Source of the DNA: Paracoccus onubensis | GTDB taxonomy: Bacteria > Pseudomonadota > Alphaproteobacteria > Rhodobacterales > Rhodobacteraceae | Assembly: GCF_003591515.1 (NCBI RefSeq) | Contig: NZ_QZCG01000018.1 | Location: forward strand, 1-64,000 | Length of the DNA stretch: 64,000 bases | Direction of reading: 5' to 3' | In this document: one piece after another, positions 1 through 8,549 of the stretch | How the letters are laid out: each line of letters starts with the position of its first letter | Position numbering within the stretch: position 1 is the first letter of the stretch | The notes under the pieces: model-generated | What the model saw: only the letters and a program-made list of their open reading frames with translations | The model's database searches: none | What the model was told of the DNA's origin: nothing | Program-made: the position numbers and the translations under genes

Positions 1-915
1 ATCGACCCGCCTACAATCAGCGTGACTTTCGGCATCAATGACAGTCCCTTGGCCGGTCGTGACGGCAAGAAGGTACAGTCGCGCGTGATCCGTGAACGGC
101 TGATGAAAGAAGCCGAGTCCAACGTCGCCATCAAGGTTGAGGATACTCCGGGCGGCGAGGCTTTCGTCGTGTCCGGCCGGGGCGAATTGCAGATGGGCGT
201 TCTGATCGAGAACATGCGCCGCGAAGGCTATGAACTCTCGATCAGCCGTCCGCGCGTCATCTTTCGCGAAGAGGACGGCGCAAGACTGGAACCCATAGAA
301 GAGGTCATCATCGATGTGGATGACGACTATACCGGAGCGGTGATCGAAAAGCTGACTGGTGATCGCAAGGGCGATATGGTCGACATGCATCCGGCGGGTC
401 ACGGCAAGACCCGGATCGTCGCCCATGTCCCGTCGCGCGGGCTGATCGGCTATCATGGTGAATTCATGACCGATACGCGCGGCAATGGTGTCCTGAACCG
501 GATTTTCCACGGCTGGGCTCCCTATAAGGGAACGATCCAGGGACGGCGGCAAGGCGTCCTGATCTCGATGGAAGACGGTGTGTCCGTCGCCTATGCGCTG
601 TGGAATCTGGAAGAGCGCGGCAAGCTGTTCATCGGCGCTCAGGAACAGGTTTATCAGGGCATGATCATCGGCGAGCATTCGCGCGACAATGATCTGGAAG
701 TGAACCCGCTCAAGGGCAAGAAGCTGACCAATGTCCGTGCTTCCGGCACCGACGAGGCCGTGCGCTTGACTCCGCCGGTCCGCCTGTCGCTGGAAGAGGC
801 GATCGCTTATATCAACAACGATGAGTTGGTCGAGGTTACGCCCAAAAGCATTCGGCTGCGCAAACGCTATCTTGATCCGCATGAACGCAAGCGACAGGCT
901 CGCAGCGAAGGCTGA
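1..915 (+). CDS. typA: Translational GTPase TypA/BipA, C-terminal part (5' end outside window)
   Basis: The reading frame is open from base 1 to the TGA at 913-915 and begins in mid-protein (IDPPTISVTF...), so the G domain lies left of the window. What is present corresponds to the domain III, domain V and unique C-terminal domain of TypA/BipA, a ribosome-associated GTPase of the EF-G family that matters under stress and low temperature. Recognisable family segments are the FGINDSPLAGRDGK stretch, SGRGELQMGVLIENMRREG, and PSRGLIGYHGEFMTDTRG. The GTG at 22 is in frame but is an internal valine, not a start. Gene identity is clear; the only limitation is truncation by the window edge. Confidence 0.95.
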   Translation: MDPPTISVTFGINDSPLAGRDGKKVQSRVIRERLMKEAESNVAIKVEDTPGGEAFVVSGRGELQMGVLIENMRREGYELSISRPRVIFREEDGARLEPIEEVIIDVDDDYTGAVIEKLTGDRKGDMVDMHPAGHGKTRIVAHVPSRGLIGYHGEFMTDTRGNGVLNRIFHGWAPYKGTIQGRRQGVLISMEDGVSVAYALWNLEERGKLFIGAQEQVYQGMIIGEHSRDNDLEVNPLKGKKLTNVRASGTDEAVRLTPPVRLSLEEAIAYINNDELVEVTPKSIRLRKRYLDPHERKRQARSEG

Positions 916-940
916 ACACGTCCCGGCATCTTAACTTTGC

Positions 941-968
941 TCTGTCACAGGTTTTTTCCTGTGGCAGA
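941..968 (+). terminator. Hairpin downstream of typA
   Basis: Arms at 941-951 and 958-968 pair over 11 bp with one G-T wobble around a TTTTTT loop. It sits 25 bp after the typA stop and before ahcY, the expected place for a terminator. There is no long T-run after the second arm, so strong intrinsic termination is not certain. The rest of 969-1132 shows no feature I can name. Confidence 0.5.
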
Positions 969-1132
969 CCATTTGTATGGCCTCCCGGCGGCGGCCAATT
1001 CCGATTTATTCCCCCGGATTCCACCATGTTGCCGCCCTACAGGGATGATTGGCATTAACCGACTCTTTTGTTTTAACTCTTCTTCCATTATTGCAGCAGT
1101 AGCTTGCACGTGAACGACAAGGCAGGATTTCC

Positions 1133-2524
1133 GTGACCGATCATATTATCAAGGATATCGCTCTGGCTGATTTCGGCCGGAAAGAACTGGATATCGCCGA
1201 AACCGAGATGCCGGGCCTCATGGCTCTGCGCGCGGAATATGGCGATGCGAAACCGCTGAAGGGTGCCCGAATCGCGGGCAGCCTGCATATGACGGTGCAA
1301 ACCGCCGTGCTGATCGAAACGCTGACGGCTCTTGGCGCCGAGGTTCGCTGGGCGTCTTGCAATATCTATTCGACGCAGGACCATGCCGCCGCCGCAATCG
1401 CGGCATCGGGCGTGCCGGTCTTCGCCATCAAGGGCGAAACCCTAGAAGAATACTGGTCCTATACCGACCGGATCTTCCAGTTCGGCGAAGGTACGGCGAA
1501 TATGATCCTTGACGATGGCGGCGACGCGACCCTTTACGTTCTTCTGGGCGCACGGGTGGAGGCCGGTGAAACCGATCTGATCGCCACGCCGACCAGCGAA
1601 GAAGAAGAGGCGCTTTTTGCCCAGATCCGCAAGCGACTGGCGGAGAGCCCCGGCTGGTTCACCGCCCAGCGCGAGGCGCTTCGCGGCGTTTCCGAGGAAA
1701 CCACGACCGGTGTGCATCGCCTTTACGACCTGCACAAGAAGGGCCTCCTGCCCTTCCCGGCAATCAATGTGAATGACAGCGTCACCAAGTCGAAATTCGA
1801 CAATAAATATGGCTGCAAGGAATCGCTGGTCGACGGCATTCGCCGCGCCACCGATGTGATGATGGCCGGCAAGGTCGCCGTGGTCTGCGGCTATGGCGAT
1901 GTGGGCAAAGGCTCGGCCGCCTCGCTGGCAGGCGCCGGTGCGCGGGTGAAGGTGACAGAGGTCGATCCGATCTGTGCACTACAGGCCGCCATGGACGGGT
2001 TCGAGGTGGTGACGCTGGAAGATGTCGTCGCTTCGGCCGATATCTTCATCACCACTACCGGCAACCGCGATGTGATCCAGCTGGCGCATATGCGCGAGAT
2101 GAAGGATATGGCCATCGTCGGCAATATCGGTCATTTCGACAACGAAATTCAGGTTGCGGCGCTGAAAAACCACAAATGGACCAATATCAAGGATCAGGTG
2201 GACATGATTCAGATGCCTTCGGGCAACCGGATCATCCTGTTGTCGCAAGGCCGCCTTCTGAACCTCGGCAATGCAACCGGGCATCCCTCTTTCGTGATGT
2301 CCGCCAGCTTTACCAATCAGGTGCTGGCGCAGATCGAACTTTGGACCAAGGGCGATGAATATCAGCCCGGCGTCTATATCCTGCCCAAGCATCTGGACGA
2401 AAAAGTCGCCCGGCTGCATCTGGACAAGATCGGGGTAAAGCTGACACAGCTTTCTCCTGAACAGGCCGCCTATATCGGCGTCACTCCCGAAGGTCCCTTC
2501 AAATCAGATCATTACCGGTATTGA
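1133..2524 (+). CDS. ahcY: Adenosylhomocysteinase (S-adenosyl-L-homocysteine hydrolase)
   Basis: A 463-residue cytosolic, NAD-dependent enzyme that cleaves S-adenosylhomocysteine into adenosine and homocysteine, relieving product inhibition of methyltransferases. The NAD-binding glycine motif GYGDVGKG is at residues 253-260; the family segments LHMTVQTAVLIETL near the N-terminus and DQVDMIQMPSGNRI near the C-terminus are present, and the protein ends in the characteristic YRY. Length suits the bacterial long form, which has an insertion relative to the animal enzyme. The start is GTG at 1133, preceded by an AGGA-type ribosome site; no better in-frame ATG lies nearby. metK follows after 3 bp, so the two are almost certainly co-transcribed and couple SAM synthesis to SAH removal. 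Confidence 0.96.
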   Translation: MTDHIIKDIALADFGRKELDIAETEMPGLMALRAEYGDAKPLKGARIAGSLHMTVQTAVLIETLTALGAEVRWASCNIYSTQDHAAAAIAASGVPVFAIKGETLEEYWSYTDRIFQFGEGTANMILDDGGDATLYVLLGARVEAGETDLIATPTSEEEEALFAQIRKRLAESPGWFTAQREALRGVSEETTTGVHRLYDLHKKGLLPFPAINVNDSVTKSKFDNKYGCKESLVDGIRRATDVMMAGKVAVVCGYGDVGKGSAASLAGAGARVKVTEVDPICALQAAMDGFEVVTLEDVVASADIFITTTGNRDVIQLAHMREMKDMAIVGNIGHFDNEIQVAALKNHKWTNIKDQVDMIQMPSGNRIILLSQGRLLNLGNATGHPSFVMSASFTNQVLAQIELWTKGDEYQPGVYILPKHLDEKVARLHLDKIGVKLTQLSPEQAAYIGVTPEGPFKSDHYRY

Positions 2525-2527
2525 GAT

Positions 2528-3706
2528 ATGAGCGAATATTCCCTGTTTACCTCGGAATCCGTCTCCGAGGGGCATCCCGACAAGATCGCAGATCAGATCA
2601 GCGACGCCATCCTTGACGCGATCATGGCGGAAGACCCGCGCGCCCGCGTCGCATGCGAGACGATGGTCAAAACCGGCGTCGCCATCATTTCCGGCGAAAT
2701 CTCGACCAATGCCTGGGTCGATCTTGAATCCATCGTGCGCGATGTGATTTGTGATATCGGCTATACATCATCGGAAGTCGGCTTTGACGGCGCAACCTGC
2801 TCGGTCATCAATATCATCGGCAAGCAATCACCCGAAATCAATCAGGGCGTGGACCGTGAAAGCCTTGAACAGCAAGGGGCCGGCGATCAAGGGCTGATGT
2901 TCGGCTATGCCTCGGACGAGACTGATGTGCTCATGCCGGCACCGATCACCTACGCACACCGTCTGGTCGAGCGTCAGTCAAAGGTCCGGCGCGACGGCAC
3001 CCTGTCCTGGCTGCGGCCCGACGCAAAATCGCAACTGACCCTGCGCTACAGCGCGGATGGCCGTCCCGAAGCGATCGACGCGGTTGTGTTGTCGACCCAG
3101 CACAATCCCGATATCGCGCTGGCGGATCTGCGCGAAGCCGTGATCGAAGAGATTATCAAGCCCGTTCTGCCCGCAGACTGGCTGTCGGATCAGACGAAAT
3201 ATTTCATCAATCCGACCGGCAAGTTCGTGATCGGCGGGCCGGTGGGTGATTGCGGCCTGACCGGGCGCAAGATCATCGTGGACAGCTATGGCGGCATGGC
3301 AAGACATGGCGGCGGCGCGTTCTCGGGCAAGGATCCATCCAAGGTGGACCGCTCGGCGGCATATGCGGGCCGCTGGGTCGCCAAGAACATCGTGGCCGCC
3401 GGATTGGCCAGCCGCTGCGAGCTTCAGGTTTCCTATGCGATCGGCGAAGCGCAACCGACCTCGATTTCGCTGAACACCTTCGGAACGGAAACCGTCGCGC
3501 ATGACAAGATCGTCGCCGCGGTGCGTGAGGTCTTCGACCTGCGCCCATTCGCCATCATCCGCGACCTTGATCTTCTGCATCCGATCTACCGCCCGACGGC
3601 AAGTTATGGTCATTTCGGACGCGATGCCTATTCGCTGAACGGCGCGACGGCTTTCAGTTGGGAACAGACCGACCGGGCGGAGGCATTGAAGGCCGCGCTG
3701 ACCTGA
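2528..3706 (+). CDS. metK: S-adenosylmethionine synthetase
   Basis: A 392-residue enzyme that makes SAM from methionine and ATP. Diagnostic segments include SVSEGHPDKIADQISDA (residues 11-27, with the ATP/metal-binding HPDK), MFGYASDET, and the glycine-rich phosphate loop GGGAFSGKDPSKVDRSAAY. The ATG lies 3 bp after the ahcY stop, so translation is probably coupled. In Rhodobacterales a SAM/SAH riboswitch has been described near metK; here the junction is far too short to hold one. Length is normal for the family. Confidence 0.97.
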   Translation: MSEYSLFTSESVSEGHPDKIADQISDAILDAIMAEDPRARVACETMVKTGVAIISGEISTNAWVDLESIVRDVICDIGYTSSEVGFDGATCSVINIIGKQSPEINQGVDRESLEQQGAGDQGLMFGYASDETDVLMPAPITYAHRLVERQSKVRRDGTLSWLRPDAKSQLTLRYSADGRPEAIDAVVLSTQHNPDIALADLREAVIEEIIKPVLPADWLSDQTKYFINPTGKFVIGGPVGDCGLTGRKIIVDSYGGMARHGGGAFSGKDPSKVDRSAAYAGRWVAKNIVAAGLASRCELQVSYAIGEAQPTSISLNTFGTETVAHDKIVAAVREVFDLRPFAIIRDLDLLHPIYRPTASYGHFGRDAYSLNGATAFSWEQTDRAEALKAALT

Positions 3707-3802
3707 TAGGGTTCAGACGATCGGTCGATCACAGACCCGTGCAGCGGTTGTCGCGGCCCTCGCGATGTCTTATCTGCTGTTCCAAGCTGCCCGGAGGCAT
3801 TC

Positions 3803-4924
3803 ATGTCGCTGAACCCGATTCGTCCATGGCGAAATATCGAACGGCGGAAATCCCGTCAGATCATGGTGGGCAATGTACCGGTCGGCGGCGATGCGCCGAT
3901 CAGCGTTCAGACCATGACCAATACCGATGGCCACGACGTCAAGGCGACGCTGGAGCAGGTCATCCGCGCCGCCGATGCCGGCGCGGATATCGTACGCATT
4001 TCCGCCCCCGATCAGGAAACGACCCGCGCATTGAAGGAAATCTGCCGCGAAAGCCCCGTGCCGATCGTCGCGGATATCCATTTTCACTACAAACGCGCCA
4101 TCGAAGCCGCAGAAGCCGGCGTTGCCTGCCTGCGCATCAACCCCGGCAATATCGGCAGCGCCGAACGTGTGCGCGAAGTCATTCAGGCGGCCCGTGATCA
4201 TGGCTGCTCGATGCGGATCGGGGTGAATGCCGGCTCGCTTGAACGGCATCTGCTTGAGAAATACGGAGAACCCTGCCCCGACGCGATGGTGGAATCAGGG
4301 CTGGATCACATCAAGCTCCTTCAGGACAATGATTTTCACGAGTTCAAAATCAGCGTGAAGGCAAGCGATGTCTTCCTTGCCGCCGCAGCCTATCAGCAAC
4401 TATCCGAAGCAACGGACGCGCCAATCCATCTGGGCATCACCGAAGCGGGCGGCTTTGTCGGCGGCACGGTGAAATCGGCCGTCGGGCTGGGCAATCTGCT
4501 TTGGATGGGCATCGGCGATACGATCCGCGTCAGCCTGTCCGCCGATCCTGTGGAAGAGGTCAAGGTCGGCTATGAAATCCTCAAATCTCTGGGTCTGCGG
4601 ACACGGGGCGTTCAGATCATCTCCTGCCCGTCCTGCGCGCGACAGGGTTTCGACGTGATCAAGACTGTCGAGAAGCTGGAAAAGCGGCTTGAGCATATCA
4701 AGACGCCGATGAGCCTTTCGATCATCGGCTGCGTGGTGAACGGCCCGGGCGAGGCCCTGATGACCGATATCGGCTTCACCGGTGGCGGCGCAGGCAGCGG
4801 CATGGTCTATATGGCCGGCAAACAAAGTCACAAGATGACCAATGACCAGATGATCGACCATATCGTTCAACTGGTCGAGGAACGCGCTGCGAAGATCGAG
4901 GAAGTGGCGAAAGAAACCGCGTGA
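3803..4924 (+). CDS. ispG: 4-hydroxy-3-methylbut-2-enyl diphosphate synthase (IspG/GcpE)
   Basis: A 373-residue [4Fe-4S] enzyme of the MEP isoprenoid pathway that converts MEcPP to HMBPP. The N-terminal TIM-barrel part begins with RKSRQIMVGNVPVGG and PISVQTMTNTDG. The cluster ligands are visible: Cys275 and Cys278 in SCPSCAR and Cys310 in GCVVNGPGE, with the conserved Glu317. A GGAGG site 7 bases before the ATG at 3803 supports the start. The 96-bp gap after metK contains only a weak 5-bp hairpin (3751-3765), so ispG could be transcribed with ahcY-metK or on its own. Confidence 0.96.
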   Translation: MSLNPIRPWRNIERRKSRQIMVGNVPVGGDAPISVQTMTNTDGHDVKATLEQVIRAADAGADIVRISAPDQETTRALKEICRESPVPIVADIHFHYKRAIEAAEAGVACLRINPGNIGSAERVREVIQAARDHGCSMRIGVNAGSLERHLLEKYGEPCPDAMVESGLDHIKLLQDNDFHEFKISVKASDVFLAAAAYQQLSEATDAPIHLGITEAGGFVGGTVKSAVGLGNLLWMGIGDTIRVSLSADPVEEVKVGYEILKSLGLRTRGVQIISCPSCARQGFDVIKTVEKLEKRLEHIKTPMSLSIIGCVVNGPGEALMTDIGFTGGGAGSGMVYMAGKQSHKMTNDQMIDHIVQLVEERAAKIEEVAKETA

Positions 4925-5071
4925 ACAGGGAAACTGCGGATTCCTGCCACTATCACCGCGACAGACGAAACTGCCCCGAGGCTAAATCCCGCATCCCGTG
5001 ACGAGCGCGGGAAGCAGCATAATTCTGCACTCACTTTGAGATGGTCAAATTCGGCTCGTGGCCTGTCTTCC

Positions 5072-5146
5072 TCATCTCAGACCAAGAAACGAGAGGATGA
5101 ACAGAACGACGACCACAAGGCCGACAAGATAAATGATGTTATTCAT
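5072..5146 (-). CDS. 24-residue single-pass membrane peptide, copy 1
   Basis: Too short for usual gene callers but well supported. The minus strand from ATG at 5144-5146 reads MNNIIYLVGLVV, then a run of Val/Leu/Phe/Ile, and ends SFLGLR with TGA at 5072-5074. A perfect AGGAGG site lies about 9 bases before the ATG (plus-strand 5155-5160). The peptide is essentially one hydrophobic helix with a C-terminal arginine. A near-identical peptide is encoded at 21598-21675 on the other strand; the shared core is IIYxVGLVVVVLFILSxLGLR, while DNA around the two copies is not alike. Function is unknown; small inner-membrane peptides often modulate larger membrane proteins, but nothing here shows a partner. 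Confidence 0.8.
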   Translation of the reverse strand: MNNIIYLVGLVVVVLFILSFLGLR

Positions 5147-5354
5147 AATCCGCCCCTCCTAAAGCGACGTAGAGGCGGTTACCGGAACTGACGACGGCGT
5201 CAGATGCTGCCTCCCTATCTCAACATGGAAAGTTGTATTTGGGTTCCATGTTTCCACCGCCAGTGGGTTTCGCTGCTTACCCATCGGAAAAACCGCATCA
5301 GCAGGGAATTATCGCAAACGATAAATTTAACGACTTGCTTTCCATAGAAAAATT

Positions 5355-5429
5355 TGGAGCGGGCGATGAGATTCGAACTCACGACATCAACCTTGGCAAG
5401 GTTGCGCTCTACCCCTGAGCTACGCCCGC
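5355..5429 (-). tRNA. tRNA-Gly(GCC)
   Basis: On the minus strand the acceptor arms GCGGGCG (from 5429) and CGCCCGC pair fully, the D-arm reads GTAGCTCAGGGGTAGAGC, the anticodon stem CAACC/GGTTG encloses TTGCCAA with anticodon GCC, and the T-arm carries GTTCGAATC. The discriminator is T, as usual for bacterial tRNA-Gly, and CCA is encoded at 5355-5357. A small hairpin with a UUCG-type loop (5449-5461) lies just upstream of the 5' end. T-rich sequence follows the 3' end and probably ends transcription. Confidence 0.95.
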
Positions 5430-5548
5430 ATCCTGTCCCGAGGCCATATCACCTTCGGTGAGGGGTGATTTATTGGACTGCGCCGAAGGGTGCAAGGGGG
5501 AAATGCGCGAATTCAGCAGATTTTTTCTTCTGCCACAGGCAACCGGGC

Positions 5549-8407
5549 TCATTCGGCCGCCCGGATCCGCGCCGGTTTCAACATGGGCGCCAGATAATGC
5601 CCGGTATGGCTTGCATCCACCGTCGCGATCTCCTCTGGCGTGCCGGTTGCGACAATCCTGCCGCCGCCATCGCCACCTTCTGGACCGATATCGATGATCC
5701 AGTCAGCGGTCTTGATGACGTCGAGATTATGCTCGATCACCACCACCGTATTGCCCTGATCGACAAGCGAATGCAGCACTTCCAGCAGCTTGCGGACATC
5801 TTCGAAATGCAGCCCCGTCGTCGGCTCATCAAGGATATACAAGGTACGCCCGGTCGACCGGCGAGACAGTTCCTTGGACAGTTTCACCCGCTGCGCCTCG
5901 CCACCTGAAAGCGTGGTCGCCTGTTGCCCGACCTTGATGTAGCCAAGCCCGACCTGCATCAACGCATCCATCTTTTCACGGATCGAGGGAACGGCTGCAA
6001 AGAACTGCTGCGCATCCTCGACCGTCATGTCAAGAACATCGGCTATACTCTTGCCCTTGAACTTTATTTCCAAGGTCTCGCGATTATAGCGCGCACCCTT
6101 GCAGGTCTCGCATTCGACATAGACATCGGGCAGGAAATGCATCTCGATCTTGATCACTCCGTCGCCCTGACAGGCCTCGCAGCGTCCGCCCTTGACGTTG
6201 AAGCTGAACCGCCCCGGCTTGTAGCCACGCGCCTTCGATTCGGGCAGCCCCGCGAACCAGTCACGAATGGGGGTGAATGCGCCGGTATAAGTCGCCGGGT
6301 TCGAGCGCGGCGTGCGTCCGATGGGGCGTTGGTCGATATCGATGACCTTGTCCAGATGCTCCAGCCCCTTGATGGTCTCGCATGGCGCCGGAGTCTGACG
6401 CGCGCCATTCAGCCGCAACGATGCGGTCTTGAACAATGTCTCGATGGTCAGGGTCGATTTACCGCCGCCCGATACACCGGTGACGCAAATGAACCTGGCA
6501 AGCGGAAACCCGGCATCGACATGTTTCAGATTATTGCCGGTGGCCCCCACGACCGTCACGGATTTCCCGTTTCCCTGCCGCCGTTCGGCGGGCACGGCGA
6601 TTTCGCGTTCGCCCGACAAATACTGACCGGTCAGGCTTTTCGAGTCGGCAGCAATCTGATCGGGTGTGCCGTGGCTGACCACTGTGCCGCCATGAACCCC
6701 CGCGCCCGGCCCCATGTCAAAGACATAATCGGCATGGCGAATCGCATCCTCGTCATGCTCGACGACCAGCACCGAATTGCCCTGATCACGCAGGTTCATC
6801 AGCGTTTGCAACAACCGGTCGTTATCGCGTTGATGCAGCCCGATAGAAGGCTCGTCCAGCACATAGAGAACCCCGGTCAGCCCGCTGCCGATCTGGCTGG
6901 CCAGCCTGATCCGCTGGCTTTCACCGCCCGAAAGCGTTCCCGCAGCGCGGGAAAGCGTCAGATAATCCAGCCCGACATTCACAAGGAATCCAAGCCGTTC
7001 GCGGATTTCCTTAAGAATCGCCGCAGCGATTTCGTTCTTTTGCTTGCCAAGATGTTTCGGCGCATCCTCGACCCAGGCAAGCGCATCCTTGATCGAAAGC
7101 TCGACCACCTGACCGACATGGTTGCCGGCAATCTTCACCGCCAGCGCCTCGGGCCTCAGGCGATAGCCGCTGCAGGCGCCGCAGGGACGGTTGTTCTGAT
7201 AACGCTCGAACTCGTCGCGGACCCATTGCGAATCCGATTCGCGCAAGCGCCGCTGCATATTCGGAATGACGCCTTCAAAGGCCCGCGTGACCTCATATAC
7301 CCGGCCCGCATCATCGAAGCGGAACTTGATCTGCTCTTCGCCCGAACCGTAAAGGAACAGGTTCTGAACGTTTTCAGGCAGATCCTTCCACGCGGTTTTC
7401 TTGTCGAAACCGTAATGCTTGGCGAGCGCGTTGATCGTCTGGGTCAGATATGCGGATTTCGACTTCGACCACGGCGCAATCGCCCCCTTGCCTATCGACA
7501 GCGCAGTATCGGGAATCACCAGCCTTTCGTCAAAAAACAGTTCGACCCCCAGCCCGTCGCAGACCGGACAGGCGCCGAAAGGCGCGTTGAAGCTGAACAG
7601 GCGCGGCTCGATCTCGGGGATGGTGAAACCGCTGACCGGGCAGGCGAAATTTTCGCTGAAGGTGATGCGCTCCGGCTCACCGTCAGCCGGGGCGGTTTCC
7701 AGGACGGCAATCCCATCCGCCAGATCAAGCGCGGTCCGCAGACTATCGGCCAGCCGGGTCTCAAGCCCCTCGCGCACGACCAGCCGGTCGACAACCACGT
7801 CTATATCGTGGCGGAATTTCTTATCGAGAACCGGAGGCTCATCCAGTTCATAAAACTCTCCGTTCACCTTGACCCGCTGAAAGCCCTGTTTGCGCAGTTC
7901 AATGAACTCTTTCTTGTACTCGCCCTTCCGGTCGCGCACGATCGGGGCCAGAAGATAAGCGCGCATGCCCTCTTCCATAGCCATGATCCGGTCGACCATG
8001 TCCTGCACCTGCTGCGCCTCGATGGGCAGGCCGGTGGCGGGGCTATAGGGCGTCCCGGCGCGGGCGAACAGCAAGCGCAGATAGTCGTAAATCTCGGTCA
8101 CCGTGCCGACGGTCGAGCGGGGGTTTTTCGAGGTGGTTTTTTGCTCGATCGAAATCGCCGGGGACAGACCGCTGATATGATCCATATCCGGCTTGCCCAT
8201 CATATCAAGGAACTGCCGCGCATAGGCCGACAGGCTTTCGACATAGCGCCGCTGCCCCTCGGCATAGATCGTGTCGAAGGCAAGGCTGGATTTTCCACTG
8301 CCCGACAGCCCGGTGATCACCACCAGCTTGTCGCGCGGAATATCCATATCCACGTTCTTCAGATTATGTTCGCGCGCGCCGCGAACCTCGATGAACTTCT
8401 GTTCCAT
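5549..8407 (-). CDS. uvrA: Excinuclease ABC subunit A
   Basis: A 952-residue DNA damage sensor of nucleotide excision repair; a UvrA dimer loads UvrB at lesions. It has two ABC ATPase halves: Walker A GLSGSGKS at residues 33-40 and GVSGGGKST in the second half, with signatures LSGGESQRI and LSGGEAQRV and paired LDEPSIGLH and LDEPTTGLH motifs. Zinc-binding cysteine clusters are visible (CPVCDG, CGACSG, and CEACQG...CETCKG). Size is normal. GAGG lies 7 bases before the ATG. A LexA box 67 bp upstream indicates SOS control. Confidence 0.97.
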   Translation of the reverse strand: MEQKFIEVRGAREHNLKNVDMDIPRDKLVVITGLSGSGKSSLAFDTIYAEGQRRYVESLSAYARQFLDMMGKPDMDHISGLSPAISIEQKTTSKNPRSTVGTVTEIYDYLRLLFARAGTPYSPATGLPIEAQQVQDMVDRIMAMEEGMRAYLLAPIVRDRKGEYKKEFIELRKQGFQRVKVNGEFYELDEPPVLDKKFRHDIDVVVDRLVVREGLETRLADSLRTALDLADGIAVLETAPADGEPERITFSENFACPVSGFTIPEIEPRLFSFNAPFGACPVCDGLGVELFFDERLVIPDTALSIGKGAIAPWSKSKSAYLTQTINALAKHYGFDKKTAWKDLPENVQNLFLYGSGEEQIKFRFDDAGRVYEVTRAFEGVIPNMQRRLRESDSQWVRDEFERYQNNRPCGACSGYRLRPEALAVKIAGNHVGQVVELSIKDALAWVEDAPKHLGKQKNEIAAAILKEIRERLGFLVNVGLDYLTLSRAAGTLSGGESQRIRLASQIGSGLTGVLYVLDEPSIGLHQRDNDRLLQTLMNLRDQGNSVLVVEHDEDAIRHADYVFDMGPGAGVHGGTVVSHGTPDQIAADSKSLTGQYLSGEREIAVPAERRQGNGKSVTVVGATGNNLKHVDAGFPLARFICVTGVSGGGKSTLTIETLFKTASLRLNGARQTPAPCETIKGLEHLDKVIDIDQRPIGRTPRSNPATYTGAFTPIRDWFAGLPESKARGYKPGRFSFNVKGGRCEACQGDGVIKIEMHFLPDVYVECETCKGARYNRETLEIKFKGKSIADVLDMTVEDAQQFFAAVPSIREKMDALMQVGLGYIKVGQQATTLSGGEAQRVKLSKELSRRSTGRTLYILDEPTTGLHFEDVRKLLEVLHSLVDQGNTVVVIEHNLDVIKTADWIIDIGPEGGDGGGRIVATGTPEEIATVDASHTGHYLAPMLKPARIRAAE

Positions 8408-8473
8408 AGGCGTGCCTCGAACGATCCGACGCCAGACATAATATCAGCGGCTGAAAAAGCAACCGGGATATGT

Positions 8474-8488
8474 GAACATAAAGTGAAC
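8474..8488 (-). promoter_or_regulatory. LexA (SOS) box upstream of uvrA
   Basis: The plus strand reads GAAC, seven bases, GAAC; on the coding strand this is GTTC-N7-GTTC, the direct-repeat LexA box established for alphaproteobacteria. It lies 67 bp before the uvrA ATG, where it would cover the promoter; a possible -10 (TATTAT on the minus strand) is at 8438-8443. Confidence 0.85.
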
Positions 8489-8522
8489 GGAACCGCAAGC
8501 CGTCATATATACGCCATAAACC

Positions 8523-8549
8523 CCGGACCGGGACCCACCCGGTATCCGG
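8523..8549 (-). terminator. Hairpin directly after aroA
   Basis: Arms at 8523-8532 and 8538-8549 form a 10-bp GC stem with a two-base bulge and a five-base loop, abutting the aroA stop codon. Only three T follow, so it may be a weak terminator that separates aroA from the SOS-controlled uvrA. Confidence 0.5.

Noticed and set aside
22..24. GTG as start of a 297-residue protein
   Set aside because: The frame is open to base 1 and the residues before it match TypA, so this is an internal codon of a truncated gene.
916..1132. SAM-, SAH- or SAM/SAH-riboswitch ahead of ahcY-metK
   Set aside because: Expected from biology, and the hairpin at 941-968 shares a few bases with the SAM/SAH type, but its loop is TTTTTT with no partner for a pseudoknot and it is 165 bp from the start codon. 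I read it as the typA terminator. A covariance-model search would decide.
5233..5418. 61-codon plus-strand open frame
   Set aside because: It runs into the tRNA-Gly gene on the other strand and has no ribosome site.
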